64,000 nt of DNA from Pseudoduganella violaceinigra DSM 15887 (lineage in GTDB: Bacteria; Pseudomonadota; Gammaproteobacteria; Burkholderiales; Burkholderiaceae_D), in assembly GCF_000425385.1 (NCBI RefSeq), contig NZ_AUDI01000001.1:62001-126000 (forward strand), written 5' to 3'. Under the pieces are notes generated by a model. That model did no database searches and was not told the DNA's origin. It saw nothing but the letters and a program-made list of their open reading frames with translations. Shown in pieces: positions 17,495 through 26,688 of this stretch. How positions within the stretch are numbered: the first letter of the stretch is position 1; every line of letters starts with the position of its first letter. The translations under genes and the position numbers were made by a program.

Positions 17495-19455
17495 GATGAC
17501 GCTCCTTCAAGTAGGGCAATTTCGGTCACGATCGTGCTGGTGCCGCGTATCGTTCCGCGCCAAATGGCTGTCGTGATTCCGGTTTTGCAGTCAAAAGTGC
17601 GCGAGATCCATCCCGCGATCGGCGCCGTGCTGGCGCAATAGAGTTGCGGCCCTTGTCCGAAGCGGCAGTCCATGCGCAAACCCTTGCCGCGCCTGGCGGC
17701 GTGCAGCGTCTGCCCACGGGCTTCGGTATAGCAGCCTTCCGCAAAATGCCAGTGCAGGGCCACCTCGTGCTCGCCAATGCATTCTAGGGTATCCTCCACT
17801 TTCAGCGCGTTCCGTTGCGCGTCGAAGCGGACCGCGCGCCGGTGCAAGACAGGATCACGCAAGCGCAGGTAGCCGTCTTGTTCTCCCTCAAAGAATTGCG
17901 CCGCGTCGTGCGCCAACGCAACGGCCCGCGCCTTGTGCAGCCACATGAAGTTGCCGCCGATCTCGGACTGGTCTTTGCCATCGACTTGCACCGTGTTGTG
18001 CGCGGCCGTGCTGCGGAAGTAATCGCGCCAGTGGCGCTGCGTATGGTAAGCGTACGTGCCCGGATCGATCAGCAGTTCCTCGCCGCCCATCGACAGCGTG
18101 AACGCCAGCGCATCGGCATGGCCGTGCGCCGCCAGCGAGAGATAGCCCAGCGGACCGCAGTCGATCACGATGCGCACCTCGCGCGGCGTGCCGAAGTCCT
18201 TGCCGAGCAGGTAATAGCCGCCCTGCGGAAAGGCCATCCTGGGAGCTTCAGCCGCCGCCGGCCCCAGCGATGCCCAGCGCGCATCGGCATCGGCGAACAG
18301 CCAGCGGTTGCGGTCGTCCAGCACCGCGGCCTTGGCCTTGAAATCGGCGCGGCCGAACAGCAGCGCGGCACTGGCAAGCAGGGAACGGTAAGGCGGCGCG
18401 GCTGCCGCATCGAGACGCAGCATGCGGGCATCGTCGGCATCGCCGATCATCGGCACATTGCCGCCCGCGTCCATCAGGGCCGCAAGGAATTCCGCCATGC
18501 GTTCAAGGCGCGCCAGCCAGTCGGCACCGAAGCCGCCGCCGTTGGCCTGTGCGGCCAGCTGGCAAAGCAGCATCATGTCCATCACTTCGTGGTGATAGTA
18601 GACGGCCTGCTCCTTGTTGACGCCATCCTCGCAATTCTGCCGCAGGCATTCGCCGGCCAGGCCCCGTTCCGCCATCGCGCGCCAGCGCACGCTTTCTGGC
18701 CAGCAGGGCCATTGCAGGCTGGCGAGGTACAGGCCCGCATACTCGCCCAGCAAATGGTTGTTGGCCGAGGAGTGGCGCGACAGGTGTCCGCTGATGAAGT
18801 GGCAATGCTGGTAGACTGCATTGAGCCAGCGCTGGCGCCAATCGTCGTCGATGTCCCCGCCCAGCAGCTGCCAGGCGGCGGACCAGTTCAGCAGGCGCAC
18901 GCCAAGCTCCAGCGAACTGGCCCAATGCACGCCGTGCGGATAGGGACACTGGTCCAGCCATGACAGCAGCAGTGCGCGCGCGCCGTCCTTGTATTTGCGC
19001 TCCCCGCTGCAGCGCCAGGCCTGGGCCAGCGTCACCAGTTCCAGGTGGCGCGCCGGTTCCCACAGATATTTGATATCGCCCACCAGGGACGGGTCCCGGT
19101 AATCGATGGAAGGCCCCGGCGCCATCGGCGCCAGGACACCCGTGCGCGGATCGCGGTTCCATTGCGGCGGAAAGCCCAGCGGTGCACCCTGCAGCGCAAA
19201 CACCTTCCAGCGCCCGCCCAGGAGTTCATCGGCCGCGGCGCACAACGCTGCCGCATCGACGCCTGCCGCATCGACTCCGGCCGGGACGGCGAGGAACGCG
19301 GCGCCGAAGCGGTCCAGCGCCGGCACCGGCGGATGCCTGGCCAGGCCGAGTCCCATGGCCCCCGCCTTGCGGCGTGCCAGCTGGTGCACGCGCCAGGCGA
19401 TTTCGGCGGGCCCCATCAGTTTGAGGCGGTTGATTTTCCAGGCCAGGGTGGTCAT
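17491..19455 (-). CDS. Heparinase II/III-family (alginate lyase-like) protein without signal peptide
   Basis: A 654-residue protein with an N-terminal alpha toroid (about 60-380; NKEQAVYYHHEVMDMM) and a C-terminal heparinase II/III beta-sandwich (about 400-620; SLAAHGHADALAFTLSMGG, DPGTYAYHTQRHWRDYF, TAAHNTVQVDG). The Tyr and His residues match those used for beta-elimination in the family. The N terminus (TTLAWKINRLKLMGPAEIAW) is charged and has no signal peptide, a form often seen in exopolysaccharide clusters. It may trim intermediates inside the cell, be exported by an unseen route or act in synthesis rather than breakdown. It overlaps the flanking genes by 4 bases on both sides. Confidence 0.88.
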   Translation of the reverse strand: MTTLAWKINRLKLMGPAEIAWRVHQLARRKAGAMGLGLARHPPVPALDRFGAAFLAVPAGVDAAGVDAAALCAAADELLGGRWKVFALQGAPLGFPPQWNRDPRTGVLAPMAPGPSIDYRDPSLVGDIKYLWEPARHLELVTLAQAWRCSGERKYKDGARALLLSWLDQCPYPHGVHWASSLELGVRLLNWSAAWQLLGGDIDDDWRQRWLNAVYQHCHFISGHLSRHSSANNHLLGEYAGLYLASLQWPCWPESVRWRAMAERGLAGECLRQNCEDGVNKEQAVYYHHEVMDMMLLCQLAAQANGGGFGADWLARLERMAEFLAALMDAGGNVPMIGDADDARMLRLDAAAAPPYRSLLASAALLFGRADFKAKAAVLDDRNRWLFADADARWASLGPAAAEAPRMAFPQGGYYLLGKDFGTPREVRIVIDCGPLGYLSLAAHGHADALAFTLSMGGEELLIDPGTYAYHTQRHWRDYFRSTAAHNTVQVDGKDQSEIGGNFMWLHKARAVALAHDAAQFFEGEQDGYLRLRDPVLHRRAVRFDAQRNALKVEDTLECIGEHEVALHWHFAEGCYTEARGQTLHAARRGKGLRMDCRFGQGPQLYCASTAPIAGWISRTFDCKTGITTAIWRGTIRGTSTIVTEIALLEGASS

Positions 19456-20519
19456 CGCGGCATGAACCCGAGTTCACGGTACAGCCGCTCGACTTGCGGC
19501 AACACGGCATCGCTGCTGAAAGTCGATTCCACCTTGCGCCGCGCCGCCGCGCCCATGCGCCGCGCCAGCGCATCGTCCTCCAGCAGCTGCGCCAGCCGCG
19601 CCGCCAGCGCCTCGACGTCGCCCGGCGCGACCAGAAAGCCCTCGACCCCGTCCGCCACCGCCTCCGGAATGCCCCCGACCGGCGTCGCCAGCACGGGCAG
19701 CCCGGCCGCCATGGCCTCCAGCACGCTCATCGGCAAACCCTCGTTATATGAAGGCAGCGCATACAGGGAAGCCAGGGCCAGCTGCTGCTGGCGCCCTTCC
19801 GCCCCGACCCAGCCGAGCAGGTTCAGCTGGCTGGCAAGCCCCAGCTGCGCCGCACGCGCGCGCACGGCATCCAGTTCGCCGTCCCCGCCCAGCCGCAATT
19901 CCAGCCCGGACACCTGGGGCGCCACGCGCGCCGCCGCCTGCAGCAAATCGTAACTGCCCTTGCGCCGACCCAGCCGGCCAAGCGACAGCACGGCGCCGGG
20001 CCGCCGCGCCGCCCAATCGCTGGCTGGCGGCAGCAGCACCGGGTTGTAGATCGCTTCCACGCGGGGGTTGCGCGACATACCCTGCACCCAGCGGCGCCAG
20101 GCTTCCGACAGCACCACCACGCGCGCCGCATGATCGAAGATGAACCGTACAAAGCGCTTGCGCCACGGCCCGCATTCATCGCCGTAAAACTGGTTGAACT
20201 CCGCGCCATGCAGGTGCAGGATGGCCGGCACGCGCGCCGCAAACGCCAGCAGGAAAAACCCCGACTTGCGCCAGAAACTCGCCCTGGAGGAAAGGTGCAC
20301 ATGGATCAGGCCCACTTCCCCGCGCAGCAGGAGGGCGATGAACGCGGCGTAAGCCCTGCACATCACGCCCAGCTTGCGCCATTTGCCGCCGTCGCAGTGC
20401 GTGGCCAGGTAGCGCACGCCGTAACGCCGCAGCAGGCCGGCCTGCGCGTACACCTTGACCACGGAAGAGACGCCGCCCATGGTATTCATCCCGGTTCCCA
20501 GCATCACGATGGTTTTCAT
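19452..20519 (-). CDS. Family 4 glycosyltransferase
   Basis: A 355-residue GT-B enzyme. The chosen start ATG (20517-20519) opens KTIVMLGTGMNTMGGVSSVV and overlaps the upstream gene as ATGA, matching the spacing used throughout this operon; a longer frame upstream is only antisense-like filler. The donor-binding half has VLSLGRLGRRKGSYDLLQAA and YNEGLPMSVLEAMAAGLPV with the usual Glu motif, then GGIPEAV. It would extend the lipid-linked oligosaccharide on the cytoplasmic side. Specificity is unknown. Confidence 0.93.
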   Translation of the reverse strand: MKTIVMLGTGMNTMGGVSSVVKVYAQAGLLRRYGVRYLATHCDGGKWRKLGVMCRAYAAFIALLLRGEVGLIHVHLSSRASFWRKSGFFLLAFAARVPAILHLHGAEFNQFYGDECGPWRKRFVRFIFDHAARVVVLSEAWRRWVQGMSRNPRVEAIYNPVLLPPASDWAARRPGAVLSLGRLGRRKGSYDLLQAAARVAPQVSGLELRLGGDGELDAVRARAAQLGLASQLNLLGWVGAEGRQQQLALASLYALPSYNEGLPMSVLEAMAAGLPVLATPVGGIPEAVADGVEGFLVAPGDVEALAARLAQLLEDDALARRMGAAARRKVESTFSSDAVLPQVERLYRELGFMPR

Positions 20520-21862
20520 GCGCGGCGCCCGTCTTCCCATTCGTTGACCACCCAGCGGAACTTGCCCGCCGCCGTGTTCGGCAGTTCGTCGCGCAGCACC
20601 ACCCTGACCTGCACCGTCGCATCGACCAGCGCGCGGATGTTGTGCAGCAGCTTGTCCACGTCGACCTGCGAAAAATTCGCGTCCGGCACCAGGCGCAATT
20701 CCCAAAGTCCGGGCCCGACCTGCGCCACCTGCGACTTGCGGATGTTTTCCACGCCCTTGAAGGCGAACGTCAGCACGGACGGGCTGACTTCCGCACCGTC
20801 GCCGCCCGTGATGCGGTCTTCCAGCTTGCCGGTCACCGCTTCGATCATCGGGAACGGGCGTCCGCAGGCGCAGCGTCCCGGCTTCCAGCGGGTGCGGTCG
20901 CTCAGGCGGTAGCGCACCAGCGGCATGGCCAGGTTATGCAGGGTGGTGCCCACCACGTGGCCGTAGCCATTGGTCGGCTCGCCGTATTCGTCCAGGATCT
21001 CCACATGCGAGTAGTCGGTGTTGAGGTGCAGGGAGCCGTACTCGCATTGCGTCGCCAGCGCTACCCGCTCCGCCATGCCGTACATGTCCATGATCCGTCC
21101 CGCCAGGCGCTCGCGTATCAGTTCCTGCTGATGCGGATACAGCGGCTCCGAGGCCGTAAACAGAAACGGCACATGCAGCGCCATGCCGCGCCGCTCCAGC
21201 TGCTGCGCCAGCGTGTAGGCCGTGGAAGGATAAGCCTGCATCATGGCCGGCGCGTAGCCGCGCAGCTTGTCGATGATGGGATCGATGCAGCGGTCGGTCA
21301 GGTGGCGCGAGGACAGCAGCAATTGCCGGTTATAGCGGTTCTCGAACCAGAACGGCGGCGCCTGCTGTTCCAGCCCCGCCACCATATCGCCGCGCAGGGT
21401 GGCGCGCGGCATGCCGTCGACATAGCCGCCCCAGCTCCAATGGCGCTTGATGAATGCCTGCTCCATCTGCACCGACTGCAGGCTGCGGATCAGCACCAGC
21501 GGCGTCCCCGTGGTGCCGCTGGTCTTGCCCAGCACCTGCCACGGCCGCCTGGCGCCGCCGTTCGGATACAGCGCGCGCGGATGATCGAGCAGCGCCGTCT
21601 TGTCGATGACGGGGAACATCTCGCGCAGCACCTGGCGCGCTTCGACCGGCGAGAAGTCGCGCGGGATATGCGCGTAGTACGGCAGCCTGTCGATCGCCGC
21701 CTGCAGCGTGCGGTGCAGCAGCCGGTCGCCCAGTAGTTTCAGGGCGTAGTCGTCCATCAGCTCATGTCCCCGCAGCCGCCTGACCAGGCGCTGGCTGAGC
21801 GCGTTGTCGCGCACCAGCGCCCGGCCACCGTAGAGGAACTCCTTACGCAATTCGGCCAGCAT
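20516..21862 (-). CDS. CapK/PaaK-like adenylate-forming enzyme in the polysaccharide cluster
   Basis: A 448-residue member of the phenylacetate-CoA ligase/CapK superfamily. The core has the AMP-loop-like GKTSGTTGTPLVLIRS and an acidic motif around YGMAERVAL; a Cys pair sits in GRCACGRPFPMIEAVTGKLE. CapK-like proteins occur in many capsule and exopolysaccharide clusters and probably activate an acyl or amino acid group for attachment to the polymer, but no reaction has been settled. The ATG at 21862 is chosen because AGGAGG precedes it by 5 bases (21867-21872); the longer frame upstream overlaps the preceding gene. It overlaps the next gene by 4 bases. Confidence 0.85.
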   Translation of the reverse strand: MLAELRKEFLYGGRALVRDNALSQRLVRRLRGHELMDDYALKLLGDRLLHRTLQAAIDRLPYYAHIPRDFSPVEARQVLREMFPVIDKTALLDHPRALYPNGGARRPWQVLGKTSGTTGTPLVLIRSLQSVQMEQAFIKRHWSWGGYVDGMPRATLRGDMVAGLEQQAPPFWFENRYNRQLLLSSRHLTDRCIDPIIDKLRGYAPAMMQAYPSTAYTLAQQLERRGMALHVPFLFTASEPLYPHQQELIRERLAGRIMDMYGMAERVALATQCEYGSLHLNTDYSHVEILDEYGEPTNGYGHVVGTTLHNLAMPLVRYRLSDRTRWKPGRCACGRPFPMIEAVTGKLEDRITGGDGAEVSPSVLTFAFKGVENIRKSQVAQVGPGLWELRLVPDANFSQVDVDKLLHNIRALVDATVQVRVVLRDELPNTAAGKFRWVVNEWEDGRRA

Positions 21863-21866
21863 ACCG

Positions 21867-21872
21867 CCTCCT
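21867..21872 (-). promoter_or_regulatory. Ribosome binding site fixing the CapK-like start
   Basis: AGGAGG read on the - strand, 4-5 bases before ATG 21862 and overlapping the TAG stop (21871-21873) of the upstream glycosyltransferase. It rules out the 82-codon longer frame. Confidence 0.8.
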
Positions 21873-23064
21873 AATGTGCGCCCAGCAAACTCCGATAACG
21901 TTGCGCCACCGCCGCGCCCAGCACCCGGTAGCTGCGCACGGCCTCGATGAAACCCGGTCCGGCCGCCGCACGTTGCCGCGCCGCCTGCGGGTCGCGCAGG
22001 ATCTCCAGCAAGGCCTCCGCCATGGCCTGCGGGGTACTGGCCGCCAGCCATCCGGCGCCGCTGGCGGCCAGCACCGCCGCCTGGTCCGGGATATCGTTGC
22101 CGACACAAGGCACCCCCAGCGCCAGGTACTCCAGCAGCTTGGTGGGCGAACTCGCGTCGTACAGCGCGCCCCGCGGCACATACGACACCGCGGCCTGCGC
22201 GCCCAGCAGGTACTCCCGGGCCTGCGCAGCGGGCAGCCAGCCGGTCACCTGCACGGCGCCGTCCAGCCCGCGTGCGCGGGCAGCCTCCAGCAGCAGCGCC
22301 TCATCGCCCCGCTGCGGCGCACCGCCGATCAGCAGCAGGCTGGCCTGCGGCAACTCGCGCCGCACCAGCAGCAAGGCATCGAGCAGGCGCTCAAGGCAGC
22401 GCGCCCGGTCCAGCGTGCCGAGGTAAGCCAGCACCGGCCTGCCGTCCCAGCCCGGCCAGGGCCGCGCTGCAGGCTGCGCCAGCACTTCCATGTCCACCCC
22501 CATCGGCACTGCGCTGATGCGCTGCGCCGGCACGCCATGCCGCGCCACCAGGCGCGCCATCTCTTCGCTCTGCACGAACACATGGTCGGCGCGCGGCAGC
22601 AGCACCCGGTACAGCAGCCAGCGTTCGGCCAGCCCCTTGAGCAGGACCAGCCGCGCGCGGGCGCCGCGCTGCCCGCGCGCGCGCTCGATGCGGCCTTCGC
22701 TCATCAGGTATGACAGCCAGTACACCATCGGCAAGCCTTTCAACCTTGCGACCAGCAGCGCCAGCAAACCGATACTGACCATGTCGCGCACCTGCACCAC
22801 ATCGAGGCTGCGCCGGTTCGCGCCCAGCAAGGCGCGCAGGCACAGCATCAAGAACGACCATTCCGCCTTCCAGCGCGCACCGGCGCGTGCCCGGCGGGAA
22901 GAAGCGAAGCCCTGGTCATCGGCCGGCGCGGCGCTTCCCTTGCCGACGACATGGCACTGCACGCCATGGCGCGGCAGGTATTTCCCGAACAAGGTCGCCA
23001 CATCGGCGCGAAACGTCGGCAAAGGTTCCGGCACCAGCTGCAGGATGCGTAGTGGTCGAGCCAT
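21871..23064 (-). CDS. Family 4 glycosyltransferase
   Basis: A 397-residue GT-B enzyme. It starts RPLRILQLVPEPLPTFRADV and contains a mid-domain DVVQVRDMVSIGLLALLVAR stretch, then VLAYLGTLDRARCLERLLDA and DASSPTKLLEYLALGVPCVG, the donor-site Glu motif of the family. It is separated by 3 bases from the glycosyltransferase gene upstream (23068) and by a short overlap of ribosome site and stop codon from the CapK-like gene. Substrates unknown. Confidence 0.92.
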   Translation of the reverse strand: MARPLRILQLVPEPLPTFRADVATLFGKYLPRHGVQCHVVGKGSAAPADDQGFASSRRARAGARWKAEWSFLMLCLRALLGANRRSLDVVQVRDMVSIGLLALLVARLKGLPMVYWLSYLMSEGRIERARGQRGARARLVLLKGLAERWLLYRVLLPRADHVFVQSEEMARLVARHGVPAQRISAVPMGVDMEVLAQPAARPWPGWDGRPVLAYLGTLDRARCLERLLDALLLVRRELPQASLLLIGGAPQRGDEALLLEAARARGLDGAVQVTGWLPAAQAREYLLGAQAAVSYVPRGALYDASSPTKLLEYLALGVPCVGNDIPDQAAVLAASGAGWLAASTPQAMAEALLEILRDPQAARQRAAAGPGFIEAVRSYRVLGAAVAQRYRSLLGAH

Positions 23065-23067
23065 GCT

Positions 23068-24042
23068 TCATCCTAGCAAGAAGCGCTCGATTTCAACGCC
23101 CGGTTCGCCGTGCCCTTCCAGCCGGCCGGCGGCCGTGCGCACGCGCTGTGCCAGTTCCGCGCGGCGCGCCGGTTGCTCCAATGCACAAGCCAATGCCTGG
23201 CGCATGGCTTGCACATCATCGTGCGGGACAAAGCCCGGATAGTCTTCGCCCAGATAGGCCTCGATCGCTTCATGGCGCGTCGCCACCAGCGGCTTCCCAT
23301 GCCGCAGCACGCGCAGCAGCACGCTTTGTCCGCAAGCTTCGCCCAGGCCGCGCAGCGGCATCGCCACCACGCTGCTGCGCGCCAGCAGTCCTTCGAACTC
23401 CGCTTCCGGCAGGTCGCGCAGGATGCGCGTGCTGCCGGAAGCCGGCGGCCGGATGCGGTTGTTGCGCGAGGCGACAATCACCAGCGGCGCCGCCAGCGCT
23501 TCGGCTGCATCGAGCAGCAGGTCGTAATCGCGGTTCGAGAAGCCGCCCGCAAAGATACTGCCGTCGGCGTCCTGCGGCGCGGCGCGGCCGTCGAGTTCCT
23601 GCCGCCACAAATGGCAATACACGTCCTGCGGCGCCATCCCCACCCGCTCCACCAGGTTGCGCGCCTCGCCGGGCGAGAAGGCGATGAAGCCCAGGCCCGG
23701 CACCCGCAATGCGCGCAGCAGGCGGTCCGCCATGCGGCGCGCGCGCTGGCCGTGCACGAAACAGCCCATCACCAGCAGGCGCTCCGGCCGCGGCAGGATG
23801 CGCGCCTTCACCAGCGCCAGCAACGGCAGGGCCTGCCAGCCGACGACCAGCAGCCGGTCCTGCCGCCGCCACAGGCCGAAACAGCGCAGCAGGCTGGGCG
23901 ACAACATGGCCAGCAGGATGGCAAGCTTGCCGCGCATGCCCTGCGCCTGCGGTCCGATCACCGTGACGCGCGCGCCGCGCTCCCGCAGGTATTCGGTGAT
24001 ATCGCGATAGCCGCCGCTTTGCGACTGCAGCACATGGATCAT
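23068..24042 (-). CDS. Glycosyltransferase, GT-B type, divergent
   Basis: A 324-residue protein starting at ATG 24040-24042, which overlaps the upstream stop as ATGA; a longer frame exists but runs through the neighbouring gene. The N-terminal half (IHVLQSQSGGYRDITEYLRE) is shorter than usual for family 4. The C-terminal half keeps donor-side features: GSIFAGGFSNRDYDLLLDAA, RSSVVAMPLRGLGEACGQSV and VLRHGKPLVATRHEAIEAYL. It probably adds one sugar of the repeat unit. Being short and divergent, it is less certain than its neighbours. Confidence 0.8.
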   Translation of the reverse strand: MIHVLQSQSGGYRDITEYLRERGARVTVIGPQAQGMRGKLAILLAMLSPSLLRCFGLWRRQDRLLVVGWQALPLLALVKARILPRPERLLVMGCFVHGQRARRMADRLLRALRVPGLGFIAFSPGEARNLVERVGMAPQDVYCHLWRQELDGRAAPQDADGSIFAGGFSNRDYDLLLDAAEALAAPLVIVASRNNRIRPPASGSTRILRDLPEAEFEGLLARSSVVAMPLRGLGEACGQSVLLRVLRHGKPLVATRHEAIEAYLGEDYPGFVPHDDVQAMRQALACALEQPARRAELAQRVRTAAGRLEGHGEPGVEIERFLLG

Positions 24043-25160
24043 GGCCGCCTCCCGTCCGCCACCACCTCGCGCAGGATCTGCAGGTACTGGCGGCTGACCA
24101 CGTCCGCCGTATGTTCCGAGGCATAGCGCAAGGCGCCGCCGTCCTGCAGGGTGCCGTAATATTCGGCGTCCCGGTACAGGCGGTTGATCGATGCCACCAT
24201 GTCCGGCACATCCTGCGGCATCATGCCGGTCCAGCCGGGCACGATACTGAAGGTCGACTGCGGACAAAGCAGCGGCGTGCGCGTCGACCATGCATCGCAC
24301 AGGAAACCCCAGCCGGACGTGCTTTCCGTGTAGGCAAACCAGGCGGAAGACAGGCGTTGCAGGGCTTCGATGCGGGTCACGCCTTCCACATGCTCCACCC
24401 GGTCGCCCAGCTGCGCCTGCAATTTCTTCACGATGTGCGCATAAGGCCCGCGCCCGATGACGACGAAGCGCTGCACCGGCGTCTGCGCCAGGATGGCCGG
24501 CACCGTTTCCAGCCAGCGCTCGCAGTTCTTGTGGCGGATCAGCGAGCCGACGTAGATCATGTCCCCCTGCCGCCGCGCCTGCGCCGGCCGCCATTCCGCC
24601 GGCCGCTGCGCGCAATGGGCCGCGTAATACGCGCGCCGCCCGCGCAGGCCCAGCGTCGACAGCCGCGGCAGGTCGGCCGGATCGTTGCTCATCAAGGCAT
24701 CCACCTGCCCGCATACCTGCCACCAGCGCATGCGTCCGGCCACCTTCCCCAGCGCCGGGACGCCGCCGTAATAGCGCCGCCGCAGCAGCAAGATGGGGTC
24801 GGCGGACTCCACCCGCAGCAGCACCGGCACCGGATACAGGGGACGCAGGAGCGCCAGCAAGGGCAGGCAATGGAAGGAATTCACCAGCAGCACGTCCGGC
24901 TGGAAAGCATCGGCGATTGCCCGTACTTGCGGCAGGTAGGGCTCGGCCTCATGCGACAAGGCGCGCAGGCTGGGGAAGATGCGATGGATCGCCACGCCCT
25001 GGAAATTCTCGTAGGCCGAGCCGGGCTCCGAACTCTTGAGCGCCGAAACACGCGAGGTGACCACCTGCACCGCCACTCCGCGGGCCACGAGCGGCGGCAA
25101 CACATATGCCACCTCGTCGAAGGTGGGGTTCAGGCCGGGATAGATGGCAAGCACTTTCAT
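24039..25160 (-). CDS. Family 4 glycosyltransferase
   Basis: A 373-residue GT-B enzyme with the start KVLAIYPGLNPTFDEVAYVL and donor-domain motifs GDMIYVGSLIRHKNCERWLE and TESTSGWGFLCDAWSTRTPL, the latter replacing the more usual SxxEGfg motif. It is cytoplasmic with no membrane segment. It follows the flippase gene by 6 bases and overlaps the next glycosyltransferase by 4 bases. Specificity unknown. Confidence 0.9.
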   Translation of the reverse strand: MKVLAIYPGLNPTFDEVAYVLPPLVARGVAVQVVTSRVSALKSSEPGSAYENFQGVAIHRIFPSLRALSHEAEPYLPQVRAIADAFQPDVLLVNSFHCLPLLALLRPLYPVPVLLRVESADPILLLRRRYYGGVPALGKVAGRMRWWQVCGQVDALMSNDPADLPRLSTLGLRGRRAYYAAHCAQRPAEWRPAQARRQGDMIYVGSLIRHKNCERWLETVPAILAQTPVQRFVVIGRGPYAHIVKKLQAQLGDRVEHVEGVTRIEALQRLSSAWFAYTESTSGWGFLCDAWSTRTPLLCPQSTFSIVPGWTGMMPQDVPDMVASINRLYRDAEYYGTLQDGGALRYASEHTADVVSRQYLQILREVVADGRRP

Positions 25161-25166
25161 GTCGAT

Positions 25167-26663
25167 CTACGCCGCGCGGCGCCCCAGGACTCGGTTAATC
25201 AGCTGTCGGTCTTTCGCATCAATCGCACCCGACAATAACAGTGCCGCGGCAAACACGGCGCACAGCAAGAGGCTTCCCGCCGCAGCGGCGCGCACGCCCT
25301 GCCCCTGCAACAGCGCCGCCACGCAAGCCGCCGCGCCGATCGCCAGCAGCGCGCGCGCCCACCAGCGCAGCCCCAGCGGCCAGGGGAAACCGCGCCGCCG
25401 CATGCCCGCCACCACCAGTCCATTCACGATCAATTCATTGCCCAGCAACGCGGCAGGCAATAGCCACAATCCCAGCAGCGGCGCGCCCAGCCAGGCCAGC
25501 AGCGGCAGCACGAGCAGGGAGCACAGCGACGCCAGCGCCCACATGCCCATCAGGCCGATGGCGTTGCACACCACGTTGAGGATCAGGCGATGCAGGCGCA
25601 GCGCCAGCCAGCCGCACAGCACGGCGAACAGCAGCCGGTATTCGCCGAAACGGCCGCCGCTGGCCAGCTGCAGCACCAGGTCGCCATATACGGCCGCCAC
25701 GGCCAGCACCGGCAGCAAGCTCAACGCGCTGACCTTGAAAACGAAATGCGCCCAGCGCTGCAACTCGCCGTAGTCGCTATTGCCTGCGTAGGCGCCGATC
25801 ATGCGCGAACGCACGACGGAGAAAATGACCATGCCGGGCATATAGTTGCGGATGATATCCGTCAAGCGCAGGACGAATCCCAGGCCCGCCATCGCTTCCG
25901 GGGCCTGGCTGCGCGCAAGCAGCAGGATCAGGCTGGAGGGCGAGTACAGGTATTCGACAATGCCGCTGGCGTAGTTGTGCAAGGCAACGGCGCGCATCTG
26001 CGCCAGCCCGGGCGGCTGCCATCCTGGACGGGAATGCAGCGGCAGCCGGCGCACCGCATGGGCGATGGCGCCCGCCGCCAGCAGCAGCGCGCCCAGGCTG
26101 GCCGCCAGTTCCGCCAGCAGCAATTGGCGCGCCGTCCCGCTGCCCATGGCCAGCAAGGCGCCGGCCATCACCGCGCCGCGCAGCAGGGTGACCGCCTGCA
26201 TGCGGCTTTGCAGGGCCAGCGCTTCGAGCGTGTTGTCGCGCAGGATGCGCAGGCCGCCCTCCACCACCAGCAGGCCCGCCAGCACGCCCGCCAATTCCGG
26301 CGGGAAACTGGCCGGCAGCAGGCCGCGGCTGCGCGCCAGCAGCAGCACGCAGGCCAGCAAGGCCAAGGACAGCACCCGCACCGCGGCGATCCGCGTCACC
26401 AGCGCGGCCAGCGCGCCGCGGCTGCCGCGCAAGCGGTACTCGGGAAGGAAACGCAGCAGGACCCAGTCGAGGCCGAAACTCGACAGGCCCAGCACCAGCT
26501 CCACCAGGGCCATGCCCACCACATAGTGGCCGAACTCGGCGGCCGGCAGCACCCTTGCCGACAGCCCCAGCACACTGGCGGTCAGCAAGGCGGTCGGGAT
26601 TTTTCCGACCAGGAAGGCGACGATATTACGCCGCGTTTGGGGGCCTGAGTATGGCTCGGTCAT
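25167..26663 (-). CDS. Polysaccharide flippase, Wzx/MATE-like (MVF superfamily)
   Basis: A 498-residue integral membrane protein with about 12-14 hydrophobic segments and an N terminus (RRNIVAFLVGKIPTALLTAS) typical of polysaccharide transport proteins. It would move the lipid-linked repeat unit across the inner membrane for polymerisation by the protein at 29217. It sits between the secreted lyase gene and the glycosyltransferase block, the expected place in a Wzx/Wzy-type cluster. No individual transport residues can be assigned. Confidence 0.88.
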   Translation of the reverse strand: MTEPYSGPQTRRNIVAFLVGKIPTALLTASVLGLSARVLPAAEFGHYVVGMALVELVLGLSSFGLDWVLLRFLPEYRLRGSRGALAALVTRIAAVRVLSLALLACVLLLARSRGLLPASFPPELAGVLAGLLVVEGGLRILRDNTLEALALQSRMQAVTLLRGAVMAGALLAMGSGTARQLLLAELAASLGALLLAAGAIAHAVRRLPLHSRPGWQPPGLAQMRAVALHNYASGIVEYLYSPSSLILLLARSQAPEAMAGLGFVLRLTDIIRNYMPGMVIFSVVRSRMIGAYAGNSDYGELQRWAHFVFKVSALSLLPVLAVAAVYGDLVLQLASGGRFGEYRLLFAVLCGWLALRLHRLILNVVCNAIGLMGMWALASLCSLLVLPLLAWLGAPLLGLWLLPAALLGNELIVNGLVVAGMRRRGFPWPLGLRWWARALLAIGAAACVAALLQGQGVRAAAAGSLLLCAVFAAALLLSGAIDAKDRQLINRVLGRRAA

Positions 26664-26688
26664 GGCATGGCTCAGTCCCCCCGCTCGC

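Noticed and set aside
20520..20705. Longer N terminus for the glycosyltransferase ending at 19452
   Set aside because: It lies inside the CapK-like gene and is low-complexity; ATGA overlap at 20516-20519 gives a normal family start.
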